Below, piece after piece: positions 40,577-50,478 of a stretch of DNA of 64,000 nt. The first letter of the stretch is position 1; each line of letters opens with the position of its first letter. The position numbers and the translations under genes were made by a program. Under the pieces are notes generated by a model, which was given only the letters and a program-made list of their open reading frames with translations, was not told where the DNA came from and did no database searches. This DNA is from Massilia sp. R2A-15 (lineage in GTDB: Bacteria; Pseudomonadota; Gammaproteobacteria; Burkholderiales; Burkholderiaceae_D): the NCBI RefSeq assembly GCF_030704305.1, contig NZ_CP131935.1:1488001-1552000 (forward strand), read 5' to 3'.

Positions 40577-41778
40577 CGGCCGAGCAGGCGTCCGAGGCGT
40601 TCCACCGCTTCCTCGATGCGAGAATACTTCGTCGCGTACGAAAACCGCACGTGCTTCTGCGGCGCCGCGAAACCGAAGTCGGCGCCCGGCACGATCGCCA
40701 CGCCGGTATCGCGCAGCACCGCCATGCAGAACGCCGCGCTGTCGCCCGCATCCTGGTGCGCGACCTGGCTGATGTCGGCATACACATAGAACGCCCCGTC
40801 CGGCATGACCGGCACCTGGAAGCCCAGTTCGCGCAGCGCCGGCACGAGGAAGTCGCGGCGCCGCTTGAATTCGAGGCGGCGCTCCTCGTAGGTGGCGATC
40901 GACTCGGGATGGAAGCACGCCAGCGCCGCGTGCTGCGCGATCGCCGAAGGGCAGATGAACAGGTTCTGCGCCAGTTTCTCGAATACCGGCACCAGCGCTT
41001 CGGGCACCACCAGCCAGCCCAAGCGCCAGCCGGTCATGTTGAAGTACTTCGAGAAGCTGTTGACGGTGACGACATCCGGGTCGAAGTGCAGGGCGCTCTG
41101 CGGCGCGTGGTCGAACGACAGGCCCTGGTAGATTTCATCGACGATGGCAAAGCCGCCGCGCGCGCGAACGCTCGCCAGCATCTGCTGCATTTGCGGGCCG
41201 GTCATCGAGGTGCCGGTGGGGTTCGACGGCGAGGCGACGATGACGCCGCGCGTGCGTTCGCCCCAGCGCTGTTCGACGTCGCGCGCGGTCAGCTGGTAGC
41301 GCTGGGCGGCGTCCGACGGCACGAGCACGGGCTTGCCGCCGAAGGCCGAGACGAAATGGCGGTTGCACGGATAGCAGGGGTCGGGCATCAGCACTTCGTC
41401 GCCTTCGCCGACCAGCGCTGCGCAGGCCAGCAGCAGGCCGGCCGAGGCGCCCGCCGTGACGACAACGCGGCGCGGATCGACCGCCAGGCCGAAGGCGCTG
41501 GCGTAGTGGGCGGCGATGGCCTCGCGCAGCGGCGTGAGGCCAAGCGCGTCGGTGTACTGGGTGGAGCCGGCGCGGATCGCTTCGACGGCGGCGTGGGCGA
41601 CGCGCTCGGTCGCGGTGAAATCGGGTTCGCCGACGCTCATGCTGATCACGTCCACGCCGGAGCGGGCCAGTTCGCCCGCCGCCTTCACTACTTCCATCAC
41701 GTGGAACGGCGCGATGGCGTGGACGCGCTGCGCTACCTGCAAGGCGTGCGCCGCTTTCGCTTCGACTCTGTCCGACAT
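40573..41778 (-). CDS. Class I/II PLP aminotransferase
   Basis: 401 residues from ATG 41778, with GAGGAG six bases before it. Fold type I signature: ISMSVGEPDFTA, TQYTDALGLTPLREAIAAHY, VASPSNPTGT, FAIVDEIYQGL with the PLP Asp, and the Schiff-base lysine in NSFSKYFNMTGWRLGW. The C-terminal arginine for the substrate carboxylate lies in VRFSYATKYS. It belongs to the AspC/AlaA/PatA-like subgroup; aspartate, alanine or aromatic acids are possible substrates. It appears to be monocistronic. Confidence 0.92.
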   Translation of the reverse strand: MSDRVEAKAAHALQVAQRVHAIAPFHVMEVVKAAGELARSGVDVISMSVGEPDFTATERVAHAAVEAIRAGSTQYTDALGLTPLREAIAAHYASAFGLAVDPRRVVVTAGASAGLLLACAALVGEGDEVLMPDPCYPCNRHFVSAFGGKPVLVPSDAAQRYQLTARDVEQRWGERTRGVIVASPSNPTGTSMTGPQMQQMLASVRARGGFAIVDEIYQGLSFDHAPQSALHFDPDVVTVNSFSKYFNMTGWRLGWLVVPEALVPVFEKLAQNLFICPSAIAQHAALACFHPESIATYEERRLEFKRRRDFLVPALRELGFQVPVMPDGAFYVYADISQVAHQDAGDSAAFCMAVLRDTGVAIVPGADFGFAAPQKHVRFSYATKYSRIEEAVERLGRLLGR

Positions 41779-41857
41779 GCTACTCCTCATCCGCTGCTGG
41801 GGAAAAGCGCTATCTTATACGAAGCGCACGCGCCCCCGCCCGCGACGGCCGCCCATC

Positions 41858-41884
41858 GGGGTCTGGTCCTGCGGACCTGACCCC
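41858..41884. repeat. 27-bp palindrome, GGGGTCTGGTCC variant
   Basis: GGGGTCTGGTCC-TGC-GGACCTGACCCC, followed by ATCTTA, between the divergent aminotransferase and CpxR-like genes. Same family as at 8809, 12049, 12134, 23456 and 23511. Confidence 0.7.
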
Positions 41885-41973
41885 ATCTTAAAACGCGGCC
41901 AGCAGTTGTAAAGACAGGTAAAGATCGCACCCGGCGCAATGGCCATGGCGGCGCCCTTTGTTATGATGGACCG

Positions 41974-42657
41974 ATGAACAACGTTCTCCTCATCGACGAC
42001 GACGTCGAACTGGTCGCCATGTTCCAGGAATACCTGGAGCAGGAAGGCTTCGTGGTCGCCAGCGCGCATGACGGCGTGGCCGGCGCGCGCGAGGCGCTGT
42101 CGGGCCAGCACGCCATCGCCGTGCTCGACGTGATGATGCCGCACATGAACGGACTGGAAACCTTGCGCCGCATCCGCGCCTCCAGCCATCTGCCGGTGCT
42201 GATGCTGACCGGCCGCGGCGACGACACCGACCGCATCGTCGGCCTCGAGCTGGGCGCCGACGATTACGTCACCAAGCCGTGCACGCCGCGCGAACTGACC
42301 GCGCGCATCCGAGCGATCCTGCGCCGCACCCAGGGCGCGCGCGGCGAAGGGGCGATCACGCTCACCGTCGGCAGGCTGACGATGCAGCCCGAGCAGCGCC
42401 GCGCCAGCTGGGACGGCGAAGCGCTGGAGCTGACCAGCACCGAATACAACCTGCTCGAAGTCCTGGCGCGCAACGCCGGGCGCCCGGTCAGCAAGAACGA
42501 CCTGTCGGAGCAGGGACTGGGCCGGCCGCTGGCGCGCTTCGACCGCAACATCGACGTCCACCTCTCCAGCCTGCGCCACAAGCTCGGCACGCTGCCGGAC
42601 GGGCGCTCCTGCCTGCAGACCGTGTACCGGGTCGGCTACCAGCTGATTCGCGAGTAG
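41974..42657 (+). CDS. OmpR-family response regulator (CpxR/RstA-like)
   Basis: 227 residues. Receiver: NNVLLIDDDVELVAMFQEYL, phosphoacceptor Asp in AVLDVMMPHMNG, T in LMLTGRG and K in DYVTKPCTPREL. The winged-helix effector has LTSTEYNLLEVLARNAGRPVSK and the recognition part LARFDRNIDVHLSSLRHKLG, ending QTVYRVGYQL. The pattern is closest to CpxR. It is followed after 3 bases by its CpxA-like kinase and then by a copper-type ATPase, suggesting a response to envelope or metal stress. Confidence 0.93.
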   Translation: MNNVLLIDDDVELVAMFQEYLEQEGFVVASAHDGVAGAREALSGQHAIAVLDVMMPHMNGLETLRRIRASSHLPVLMLTGRGDDTDRIVGLELGADDYVTKPCTPRELTARIRAILRRTQGARGEGAITLTVGRLTMQPEQRRASWDGEALELTSTEYNLLEVLARNAGRPVSKNDLSEQGLGRPLARFDRNIDVHLSSLRHKLGTLPDGRSCLQTVYRVGYQLIRE

Positions 42658-42660
42658 CGC

Positions 42661-44040
42661 ATGGGCCGCCTTTTCTGGAAGTTCTTCGCCTGCATCCTGC
42701 TCGCCCAGCTGGCCACGACGATTGGCGTGGGCACCGTGTTCTGGCTGCGCGACCAGGCGCGCATGCAGCAGGCCGCCGCCATGCCGCGCGCGATCGACAT
42801 GGGGCCGTCGGCCGAATTCATGATCGACGCGGCCGCCGCCACGCTGGCGCACGGCGGCTCCGCCGCGCTGCGCGACCTGGTCGCCTCGGAAGCGCGCAAC
42901 AGTATCTTCGTGATCGATGCGGAGGGCCGCGACATGCTGGGCAGGGACGTGCCGCCCGAAGCGCGCGCGCAGGCCGAAAAGGTGCTGGAAGACGGCACGC
43001 CGCGGCACCGGGTGGTGCGCACGCTGACCGCCCCCGACGGCGCGCGCTACCTGGTGTTCGTGCGCTCGATGCGCGGCCGCGGCCCTGGCGGCCATGGCGG
43101 ACCGCATGGTCCGGGCGGACCTGGCGGCCCTCCGGGGAAGGGTTTTCCGTTCATGTCCATCGCCGGGGCCACGGTGGCGTCGCTGCTGTTCGCGGGGCTG
43201 CTGGCGTGGTACTTCTCGCGGCCGATTCGCGCGCTGCGCAGCGCGTTCGAGGCCGCGTCGGCCGGCGACCTGTCGCCGCGCTTCGATGCGCCGCGGCGGG
43301 TGCGCGACGACGAACTCGACGACCTTGGCCGCGACTTCGACAGCATGGCTGGGCGCCTGCGTTCGCTGATGGAAGGGCAGCGGCGCCTGCTGCACGACGT
43401 GTCGCACGAGTTGCGCTCGCCGCTGGCGCGGCTGCAGGCGGCCATCGGCCTGGCGCAGCAGCAGCCCGACAAGATCTGTGCGTCGCTCGAGCGCATCGAG
43501 CGCGAAAGCGTGCGCATGGACAAACTGGTGGGCGAGCTGCTGACGCTGTCGCGCCTCGAAGTGTCGGCCGCCATGCCGCCGATGGAAGAAGTGGGATTGA
43601 TGGAGCTGGTCGAGGACATCGTGGCGGACGCCCGCTTCGAGGCCGGGCAGCAAGGGCGCAGCATCGAGGTGAAGGGCATGGCTCTCGTCGGCGTGCGGTG
43701 CGCGCCTGACCTGCTGTCGCGCGCGATCGAGAACGTGGTGCGCAACGCGATCAAGCACAGTCCCGAAGGCGGCACGGTGTGCATCGAGCTGGGCGCGGAC
43801 ATCGGCCAGGCGCGCATCTCCGTGCTCGATCGCGGGCCCGGCGTCGCGCCGGAGCAGCTTGCGTCGATCTTTGAGCCGTTCTACCGCGCCCAGGACGATG
43901 GCGGCGTCGATGGCCACGGGCTCGGGCTGGCGATCGCGCGGCGCGTGATCGGCGCGCACGGCGGCGCCATCAGCGCCAGCAACCGCGAAGGCGGCGGACT
44001 GCGGGTGGACATCACGCTGCCGCTGGCCGGCGCCGTGTAG
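42661..44040 (+). CDS. CpxA-like sensor kinase with Gly/Pro/His-rich periplasmic insert
   Basis: 459 residues. Helix 1 near 5-28; periplasmic domain to about residue 160; helix 2 near 163-183; HAMP (SRPIRALRSAFEAASAGDLSPR); phosphoacceptor His in LLHDVSHELRSPLARL; ATPase domain with VRNAIKHSPEGG, DRGPGVAP and GHGLGLAIARRV. Just before helix 2 is a run RGPGGHGGPHGPGGPGGPPG, very unusual, with two histidines that could bind metal ions. Because the following gene is a Cu-type ATPase, copper or silver sensing is possible but unproven. Confidence 0.9.
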   Translation: MGRLFWKFFACILLAQLATTIGVGTVFWLRDQARMQQAAAMPRAIDMGPSAEFMIDAAAATLAHGGSAALRDLVASEARNSIFVIDAEGRDMLGRDVPPEARAQAEKVLEDGTPRHRVVRTLTAPDGARYLVFVRSMRGRGPGGHGGPHGPGGPGGPPGKGFPFMSIAGATVASLLFAGLLAWYFSRPIRALRSAFEAASAGDLSPRFDAPRRVRDDELDDLGRDFDSMAGRLRSLMEGQRRLLHDVSHELRSPLARLQAAIGLAQQQPDKICASLERIERESVRMDKLVGELLTLSRLEVSAAMPPMEEVGLMELVEDIVADARFEAGQQGRSIEVKGMALVGVRCAPDLLSRAIENVVRNAIKHSPEGGTVCIELGADIGQARISVLDRGPGVAPEQLASIFEPFYRAQDDGGVDGHGLGLAIARRVIGAHGGAISASNREGGGLRVDITLPLAGAV

Positions 44041-44100
44041 GGCCGCAAGCGCGGCGGCCGCGAAAGGTTTATCCTTCTTTCCTTTCGACCGGGAGGAGAC

Positions 44101-46227
44101 TTGGACAATTCGCTGACATTCAAGATCGACGGGATGACCTGTGCGTCGTGTTCGGCGCGGGTCGAGCGCGCGCTGCTGAAGGTGCCGGGCGTGGGCGCGG
44201 CCAGCGTCAACCTGGCCACCGAGCAGGCAACCGTCGCGCTGGCGAACCAGGTCAGCCCGGCGACGCTGGTCGAGGCGATCGAGCGTGCCGGCTACGCGGC
44301 CGCCGAGGTGCTGCCGGAAGCGGCGCCGCCCGCGCGCGAATTGCCGGCCTGGTGGCCGGTGGCGGCATCGGCGCTGCTGTCGCTGCCGCTGGCCGCGCCG
44401 ATGCTGCTGCAACTGGCCGGCATCCACTGGATGCTGCCGGGATGGGTCCAGCTGGCGCTGGCGACGCCGGTGCAGTTCTGGCTGGGCGCGCGCTTCTACC
44501 GGGCCGGCTGGCACGCCGCGCGCGCATGGAGCGGCAACATGGACCTGCTGGTGGCGATCGGCACCAGCGCGGCCTACGGCTTGTCGCTGTATCTGCTGCT
44601 GGCGAACCGCGCCGGCCACTTCTATTTCGAATCTTCCGCCGTGGTGATCACGCTTGTCCTGCTCGGCAAATGGCTGGAGGCGCGCGCCAAATTCCAGGCG
44701 ATCGCGGCGATCCGCGCGCTCGAGTCGCTGCGCGCGCCGGAAGCGGTGGTGCGGCGCGGCGGCCAGGACGTGGTGGTGCCGATCGGCGCGGTGCTGGTGG
44801 GCGACACGGTCGTCGTGCGTCCCGGCGCGCGCGTGCCCACCGACGGGGTGGTGGTGGAAGGATCGAGCCAGGTCGACGAATCGCTGCTCACCGGCGAAAG
44901 CATGCCGGTGGCTAAGCATCCCGGCAGCCGCGTCACCGGCGGCGCGGTCAACGCCGACGGCCTGCTGGTGGTCGAGGCCAGCGCGGTCGGCGCCGACACC
45001 ATGCTGGCGCGGATCATCAAGATGGTCGAGGATGCGCAGGCGGTCAAGGCGCCGATCCAGCGGCTGGTGGACAAGGTCAGCGCGGTGTTCGTGCCGGTGG
45101 TGCTGGTCATTGCCGCCATTACCCTGTTCGGCTGGGGGCTGGCGGGCGGCGACTGGCAGCAGGCGCTGCTCAACGCGATTTCGGTGCTGGTAATCGCCTG
45201 CCCGTGCGCGCTGGGGCTGGCCACGCCAGTGTCGATCATGGCCGGCACCGGAGTGGCCGCGCGTCACGGCATCCTGATCAAGGACGCGGCGGCGCTCGAA
45301 ACGGCGCATGCGGTCGATGTGGTGGTGTTCGACAAGACCGGCACGCTCACCGAGGGCAAGCCCGCGCTCGTTTCGGTCGATGGCGCCGACGAGACGCTGG
45401 CGCTGGCGTGGGCGGTGCAGCAGTTCAGCGACCATCCGCTGGCCAAGGCGGTGGCCGATGCGGCGCAGGCGGCCAGGCTGGCGCTGCCGGCCGCGCGCGG
45501 CGCCGAGGCGCTGCCGGGGCGCGGCGTCAAAGCCATGGTCGGCGAGCGCGTGGTCTATCTGGGCAACCGGCGCCTGATGGACGAACTGGGTGTGGCCGTG
45601 GGCGACGAGGAAGCGGGACGCACCGTGTCGTGGCTGGCGGCCGGCGTGCCGGGCGATATCCGGCTGTCCGGCGTGCTGGCCTTCGGTGACGCGGTCAAGC
45701 CGTCGGCGCGGGAGGCGGTGGTGCGGCTGGAGCGCATGGGCGTCAAGTGCGTGATGCTCACCGGGGACAACGCCGGCAGCGCCGCTGCGGTGGCGGCGGC
45801 GACCGGCATCGACGATTTCCGCGCCGGGCTTCTGCCGGCCGACAAGAGCCGGGTGATCGGAGAATTGCAGCGCGCCGGCCGCAAGGTGGCGATGGTCGGC
45901 GACGGCATCAACGACGCGCCGGCGCTGGCCGCGGCCGACATCGGCATCGCCATGGCCAGCGGCACCGACGTGGCGATGCACACCGCCGGCATCACGCTGA
46001 TGCGCGGCGATCCCGCGCTGGTGGCCGATGCCATCTCGATCTCGAACCGGACCTGGCGCAAGATCCGCCAGAACCTGGGCTGGGCGTTTGCCTACAACGT
46101 GGTCGGCCTGCCGCTGGCCGCGATGGGGATGCTGAACCCGGTGTTCGCCGGCGCGGCGATGGCGTTCAGCTCAGTGAGCGTGGTGACCAACGCCTTGCTG
46201 CTGCGGCGCTGGAAGCCGATGCAGTAG
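44101..46227 (+). CDS. copA: Copper-exporting P1B-type ATPase, TTG start
   Basis: 708 residues from TTG 44101, preceded by GGGAGGAG. A single N-terminal heavy-metal domain has the GMTCASC site (residues 11-17). The P-type core has [25 protein letters not shown], the CPC metal site in [13 protein letters not shown], phosphorylation Asp in DKTGTLTEG, an SDHPLAKA histidine and [14 protein letters not shown], then NLGWAFAYN and [15 protein letters not shown] of the last helices. This matches Cu+ (P1B-1) exporters. It follows the CpxRA-like pair by 60 bases. It is distinct from the ccoI ATPase at 58.5 kb. Confidence 0.94.
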   Translation: MDNSLTFKIDGMTCASCSARVERALLKVPGVGAASVNLATEQATVALANQVSPATLVEAIERAGYAAAEVLPEAAPPARELPAWWPVAASALLSLPLAAPMLLQLAGIHWMLPGWVQLALATPVQFWLGARFYRAGWHAARAWSGNMDLLVAIGTSAAYGLSLYLLLANRAGHFYFESSAVVITLVLLGKWLEARAKFQAIAAIRALESLRAPEAVVRRGGQDVVVPIGAVLVGDTVVVRPGARVPTDGVVVEGSSQVDESLLTGESMPVAKHPGSRVTGGAVNADGLLVVEASAVGADTMLARIIKMVEDAQAVKAPIQRLVDKVSAVFVPVVLVIAAITLFGWGLAGGDWQQALLNAISVLVIACPCALGLATPVSIMAGTGVAARHGILIKDAAALETAHAVDVVVFDKTGTLTEGKPALVSVDGADETLALAWAVQQFSDHPLAKAVADAAQAARLALPAARGAEALPGRGVKAMVGERVVYLGNRRLMDELGVAVGDEEAGRTVSWLAAGVPGDIRLSGVLAFGDAVKPSAREAVVRLERMGVKCVMLTGDNAGSAAAVAAATGIDDFRAGLLPADKSRVIGELQRAGRKVAMVGDGINDAPALAAADIGIAMASGTDVAMHTAGITLMRGDPALVADAISISNRTWRKIRQNLGWAFAYNVVGLPLAAMGMLNPVFAGAAMAFSSVSVVTNALLLRRWKPMQ

Positions 46228-46232
46228 GCGCC

Positions 46233-46291
46233 GCGTCAGGAAGCCGGGGACTCGGCGTCCCCGTCGCTCCTGCGGACCGGACCCCATTTCC
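46233..46291. repeat. Degenerate 27-bp palindrome block
   Basis: The stretch GCGCCGCGTCAGGAAGCCGG followed by GGACTCGGCGTCCCC and TGCGGACCGGACCCC shares blocks with 11.95-12.0 kb and 23.49-23.54 kb. It lies between the converging copA and phosphoesterase genes and may act as a terminator. Confidence 0.55.
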
Positions 46292-47704
46292 TTATCGGAT
46301 ATGCGCAATCTCGCATAACGACTTGCTGCCGGTGACCGCGCAGGTGTTGCGCAGCTTGCCGTCGAGGTCCCACACCCTGACGGTCCACGCGTCGGCGCCG
46401 GCGCGCTCCATCGTCATGTAGCCGAAGCCGTCGATCCAGGAGCTGATGCTGGCCACCACCGCGCCGGGCGCCGGCGAGTCCTGCGGCGCCAGGGTCTCCG
46501 GCAGCGGCACGATGTCTTCCGCCGTGCCGGAGAAGCCGCTGACGAACTGGGTCGGATGCTCGCTCGAGAAGCTGACCTGCTCCCACAAGTGGACGTGGCC
46601 CGACAGCAGCGCCTTCACGCCCTTCGGCATCATGCCCGGATCGACCGCGCCATACGCGTCCTGCAGGCCCTTGTCGCCGCCGAACAGCCTGACCTCGCCG
46701 GCCTTGTTGCGGACGGCGCCGAACCCCAACAGCGGATGGTGATCGACGGCGATGCTGTACGGCGCCCGGCGCGTCAGTTCGTCCATCTTGCGGTAGTCCG
46801 CGCCGTACCTGGCCATGCGCGGGTCGCCCGCGGCCAGGCCCTTGTAAGAGGTGGCCGAGGTGTCGAGCACGATCAGCTGCGCGCCGGCGCCGAGCGGCAC
46901 CGCGTACGGATCGCTGAAGTTGCCCTTCATGTCGTTGGCCGCATCGTTGCAGTCGCGGCCCGCCAGCAGCAGACGCGGATCGAGGAAGCGCCACCAGCCC
47001 TGGCCGGCGCGGGTGCAGGACTCGTGGTTGCCGCGTGCGACCACCCACGGCGCGGCGTCGAGCAGCTTGCGGGCAGGCGTGAAAAAGTCGGCGTCCCACG
47101 CGTCCCAGCCGTAACCCCACGGGCTGCCGGCGCAGCCGGGACGGTCGGCCGGGCAGGCGCTCTCGCGGTAGTGGTAGTCGCCGACGTGCACCACCAGGTC
47201 CGGGCGCCAGTCGGCGGCCAGCGCGGCGACGCGCGCGAACGGGAAGGCCGCCGGGAGATTGCAGTCCTGGTATTCGGGGCCGCTGCTGTTCTTCTTCAAC
47301 CGGCAGCCGGTGTCGCCGATGACGACGATGCGGTTGACCTGCGCGCGCGGCAGCGGCAGCGCGTGGCCATTGACCGTTGCCTGCGCGGTGCCGGCCGGGA
47401 TGGGCGCCTCGCAGGTGAGCACGGGGAAGGCGCCCGGTTTCGAATCCGCCGGCGCCGATTCGGTGGGGCGCTGCGCGATCGTCGCTGCCGGCGCGCGCAC
47501 GGCCATGGCGGCGTCGCGCTGGTCGAAGCGGATCGACGGGCACGCCGCGCCTTGCGTGACGACGCGAGCGACGGCGGCGCCATCCTCGCCCAGCACCACG
47601 AAGGACGCCATCGCGGGAGGGCGGACCGGCGCGGCGCATCCGGCCAGTGCGAGGGAGACGGCGAGCAGGGCGCCGCGCAAGGGCGTAAGTATGAACAGGG
47701 ACAT
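46292..47704 (-). CDS. Lipoprotein-anchored metallophosphoesterase
   Basis: 470 residues from ATG 47704. The N-terminus MSLFILTPLRGALLAVSLAL-AGC is a lipobox signal peptide, so the protein should be lipid-anchored on the envelope. The calcineurin-like fold shows the metal-binding blocks VIGDTGCR (Asp), VVHVGDYHY, ARGNHES, an intermediate VDHHPLL and LSGHVHLWEQV. Two metal ions and a phosphoester substrate are implied; the target is not known. Several cysteine pairs (CRLKK...C, CPADRPGC) probably form disulfides. It is divergent from the PBP1A-like gene (144 bases). Confidence 0.88.
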   Translation of the reverse strand: MSLFILTPLRGALLAVSLALAGCAAPVRPPAMASFVVLGEDGAAVARVVTQGAACPSIRFDQRDAAMAVRAPAATIAQRPTESAPADSKPGAFPVLTCEAPIPAGTAQATVNGHALPLPRAQVNRIVVIGDTGCRLKKNSSGPEYQDCNLPAAFPFARVAALAADWRPDLVVHVGDYHYRESACPADRPGCAGSPWGYGWDAWDADFFTPARKLLDAAPWVVARGNHESCTRAGQGWWRFLDPRLLLAGRDCNDAANDMKGNFSDPYAVPLGAGAQLIVLDTSATSYKGLAAGDPRMARYGADYRKMDELTRRAPYSIAVDHHPLLGFGAVRNKAGEVRLFGGDKGLQDAYGAVDPGMMPKGVKALLSGHVHLWEQVSFSSEHPTQFVSGFSGTAEDIVPLPETLAPQDSPAPGAVVASISSWIDGFGYMTMERAGADAWTVRVWDLDGKLRNTCAVTGSKSLCEIAHIR

Positions 47705-47848
47705 GGATAAACCGGGTGGGCAAAGTGTGCAATTTATCACAGAGCCTCGCTCGCGATGGAGGCCATCGCCTGTACGCTAGCGAACAGAGATTCGGTGCGG
47801 GTCGGATATACTTGCCCGTTGGGATCAATCAATCGCGGAACAAGCATA

Positions 47849-50356
47849 GTGAACGAACATAGCAAACGCACGCAGGAACGACTCAGGCAGGTGGCCGGCG
47901 GCGCACGGGAGAGGGCGCTGTCCGGCTACACGCGGGCGCACGCCTACCTGATGCGCAGGCCGCCGCTGACGCGCGCCGCGCTGGTCGCGCTGTGGGCGTT
48001 CGCCGCGCTGGCCGCGCTGCTGCTGGTGTATGTGCTGATCCTGATCCCGGTCACGCCTGGTATCAAGGACCTCAAGCAGGCGCGGGCCGCGCGCGCGTCG
48101 ACGATGGTGTCGGCCGACGGCAAGGAGCTGGCCAGCTTCGACCAGGGCTTGCAGGAGCGCGTGAAGCTGGCCCAGGTGTCGCCGAACGTGGTCGCCGCGC
48201 TGGTCGCCACCGAGGACAAGCGCTTCTACGACCACCACGGGATCGATTTCAAGCGCACCGCCGGCGCGCTGTTCTACAGTCTCAAGGGCGACGCGCAGGG
48301 CGGCTCGACCATCACCCAGCAGCTCGCGCGCAACATGTTCCCCGAGGAGATCGGCCGCTCGCGCAACCTGAACCGCAAGCTCAAGGAACTGATCACGGCG
48401 CTGAAGATCGAAGCGACCTACAGCAAGACCGAGATCCTCGAAGCCTACCTGAACACGGTGCCCTTCCTGTACAACACCTTCGGCATCGAGATGGCCGCGC
48501 GCACCTACTTCGACAAGCCGGCCGCCCAGCTCGATATCCTCGAAAGCGCGACGCTGGTGGGCATGCTCAAGGGGACTAACTACTACAACCCTGTCACCAA
48601 TCCGGAGCGCTCGGTCGAGCGCCGCAACGTGGTGCTGGGGCAGATGGTCAAGGCCGGCATCATCAACGACGCGCGCTACAAGCAGCTGATCCGCCGGCCG
48701 CTGCGCGTGCACTTCTCGCGCCAAGCCGAGCGTCCCGGCACCGACACCCACTTCACGGCCTACGTGCGCAAGTGGCTGATCGACTGGGCCGACGAGAACG
48801 ACTACAACCTGCAGCTCGACGGCCTGGTGGTGCACACCACCCTGGACTTCGACCTGCAACAGGCGGCGCTGCGCGCGGTGGACCGCCAGGCCAACGCGCT
48901 GCAGGCGGTGGCCGACGTCGAATGGAGCCAGCCGGGCGTCAACACCTCCGGCTCGACCGGCGCCTACGCCGCCGCGCGCGGCTCGGTCAATCCCTTCCAG
49001 TATTTCTGGCAGTCGCACGGCGCGCTGCTGGACGCCTTCGTGCGCGAGTCGGCCGAATACCGCAAGGCGGTCGAGGACGGCGAGGCGCCGGCGGCCGCGC
49101 TCAAGCGGCTCAAGTCCGACCGCACCTTCATCGCCAACCTGCGCGCGGCCAAATCGCGCCTCGAGGCGGGCTTCGTCGCGCTCGATCCGGCCAGCGGCGA
49201 AGTGCGCGCCTGGGTCGGCAGCCGCGACTTCCAGCGCGAGCAGTTCGACCACGTGGTCAAGGCCGCGCGCCAGCCGGGATCGACCTTCAAGCCGGTGGTG
49301 TACGGCGCCGCGCTGGAGAAGGGGCTCACGCCAGACCATCCGTATGTGGACGCGGTCATGAACATCAAGGCCGGAGACGGCACCATCTGGCGTCCGACCG
49401 ACATGACCGGCACCACGGGCGGGCGCATGACGATGCGCGACGGGCTGGTGTTTTCGAAGAACACGATCACCGCGCAGGTCATGCAGGACGTCGGCCTGCC
49501 AGGCATCATCAACCTGGCCAAAGCGCTTGGCATCAACCAGAGCAAGCTGCAGCCGGTGCCGTCGCTGGCGCTGGGCACCAGCCCGGTGACGCTGCTGGAA
49601 ATGGTCAACGCCTACGCCACCATCGCTGCGCAGGGCGACTACCGCAAGCCGGTGTTCGTCACCCACATCACCGACCGCGAGGGCAAGGTCGTCGCGCGCT
49701 TCGGCGCCCAGGCGCCGCAGCGGGCGATGTCGCAGGCGTCGGCCGTGACGCTGATCGACATGATGCGCGGGGTGATCAACCGCGGCACCGGCACGGCGAT
49801 CCGCAGCCGCTTCGGCATTTCCGGCGATGTCGCCGGCAAGACTGGCACCACCCAGAACAACGCCGACGGATGGTTCATCCTGATGCATCCGAACCTGGTC
49901 GCGGGCGCCTGGGTCGGCTTCAACGACAACCGCGTGGCCATGCGCAGTGCCTACTGGGGCCAGGGCGGCCATAACGCGGTGCTGCTGGTGGGCGACTTCT
50001 TCAAAGCGGCGCTTGACAGCGGCAAGCTCGATCGCGCCGCGCAGTTCCCGGGCGGGCCGAAGATCGCGCCGGCGCCGGCCGACGAGCCGCAGCAGATAGA
50101 GGTGATCGAGGAGGGCGGGGACATGCGCCAGGACGGCGTGCCGCCGCCGCAGCCGGAACCGGAACCGATGGTCATCGAGGAGCAGGAAGCGCCGCCGCCG
50201 GCGGACCAGGAGGAACGCCGCCGCAATCGCGACGCCGAAGTGGACCGGCAGATCCAGCAGGACCGCCAGCGCGACATCGACCGCCAGCTGCGGCAGGAGC
50301 AGCAGGACCGCCAGTTCCAGCAGGAGCGGCGCCCGCCCGATTCTCCGGGCGAATAA
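47849..50356 (+). CDS. Class A penicillin-binding protein (bifunctional glycosyltransferase/transpeptidase)
   Basis: About 835 residues if started at GTG 47849 (product MNEHSKRTQERL); a longer frame exists but has no family resemblance. Membrane helix near residues 50-75. Glycosyltransferase domain: ATEDKRFYDHHGID, GGSTITQQLARNMF, and KLKELITALKIE with EILEAYLN. Transpeptidase: catalytic Ser in QPGSTFKPVVYG, SKN in FSKNTITAQVM and KTGTTQNNADGWF. The C-terminal tail is Pro/Glu then Gln/Arg-rich (DRQIQQDRQRDIDRQLRQEQ), low-complexity, and may be disordered. It polymerises and cross-links peptidoglycan at the cell membrane. Confidence 0.93.
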   Translation: MNEHSKRTQERLRQVAGGARERALSGYTRAHAYLMRRPPLTRAALVALWAFAALAALLLVYVLILIPVTPGIKDLKQARAARASTMVSADGKELASFDQGLQERVKLAQVSPNVVAALVATEDKRFYDHHGIDFKRTAGALFYSLKGDAQGGSTITQQLARNMFPEEIGRSRNLNRKLKELITALKIEATYSKTEILEAYLNTVPFLYNTFGIEMAARTYFDKPAAQLDILESATLVGMLKGTNYYNPVTNPERSVERRNVVLGQMVKAGIINDARYKQLIRRPLRVHFSRQAERPGTDTHFTAYVRKWLIDWADENDYNLQLDGLVVHTTLDFDLQQAALRAVDRQANALQAVADVEWSQPGVNTSGSTGAYAAARGSVNPFQYFWQSHGALLDAFVRESAEYRKAVEDGEAPAAALKRLKSDRTFIANLRAAKSRLEAGFVALDPASGEVRAWVGSRDFQREQFDHVVKAARQPGSTFKPVVYGAALEKGLTPDHPYVDAVMNIKAGDGTIWRPTDMTGTTGGRMTMRDGLVFSKNTITAQVMQDVGLPGIINLAKALGINQSKLQPVPSLALGTSPVTLLEMVNAYATIAAQGDYRKPVFVTHITDREGKVVARFGAQAPQRAMSQASAVTLIDMMRGVINRGTGTAIRSRFGISGDVAGKTGTTQNNADGWFILMHPNLVAGAWVGFNDNRVAMRSAYWGQGGHNAVLLVGDFFKAALDSGKLDRAAQFPGGPKIAPAPADEPQQIEVIEEGGDMRQDGVPPPQPEPEPMVIEEQEAPPPADQEERRRNRDAEVDRQIQQDRQRDIDRQLRQEQQDRQFQQERRPPDSPGE

Positions 50357-50379
50357 GGTGTTGCGTAATGACTGCACGC

Positions 50380-50401
50380 GTGCCGAAAGACGCGCGTGCG
50401 G
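50380..50401 (+). terminator. Hairpin after PBP gene
   Basis: GCACGCGT and ACGCGCGTGC arms separated by a short GCCGAAAG loop, about 25 bases beyond the stop. No T-run follows, so it is a weak terminator call. Confidence 0.35.
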
Positions 50402-50478
50402 TGAATTAGCGCTGGAAAGACGCGTGAGGATCGGATAAGGTTGTCGAAATATAAATTCGCATCCGCCCCGGAGTTGCC

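Noticed and set aside
41815..45981. A 1388-codon open frame on the minus strand across the CpxRA-like and copA genes
   Set aside because: It is antisense to three well-supported genes and is His/Arg/Gln-rich without any domain. Long antisense frames are common in very GC-rich DNA.
47825..50377. 850-codon minus-strand frame opposite the class A PBP gene
   Set aside because: It is antisense to a gene with complete catalytic motifs and has no recognisable motif itself.
50380..50478. Possible small RNA or tRNA in the gap after the PBP gene
   Set aside because: Only a short hairpin is visible; no tRNA cloverleaf, promoter or conserved RNA motif could be supported.
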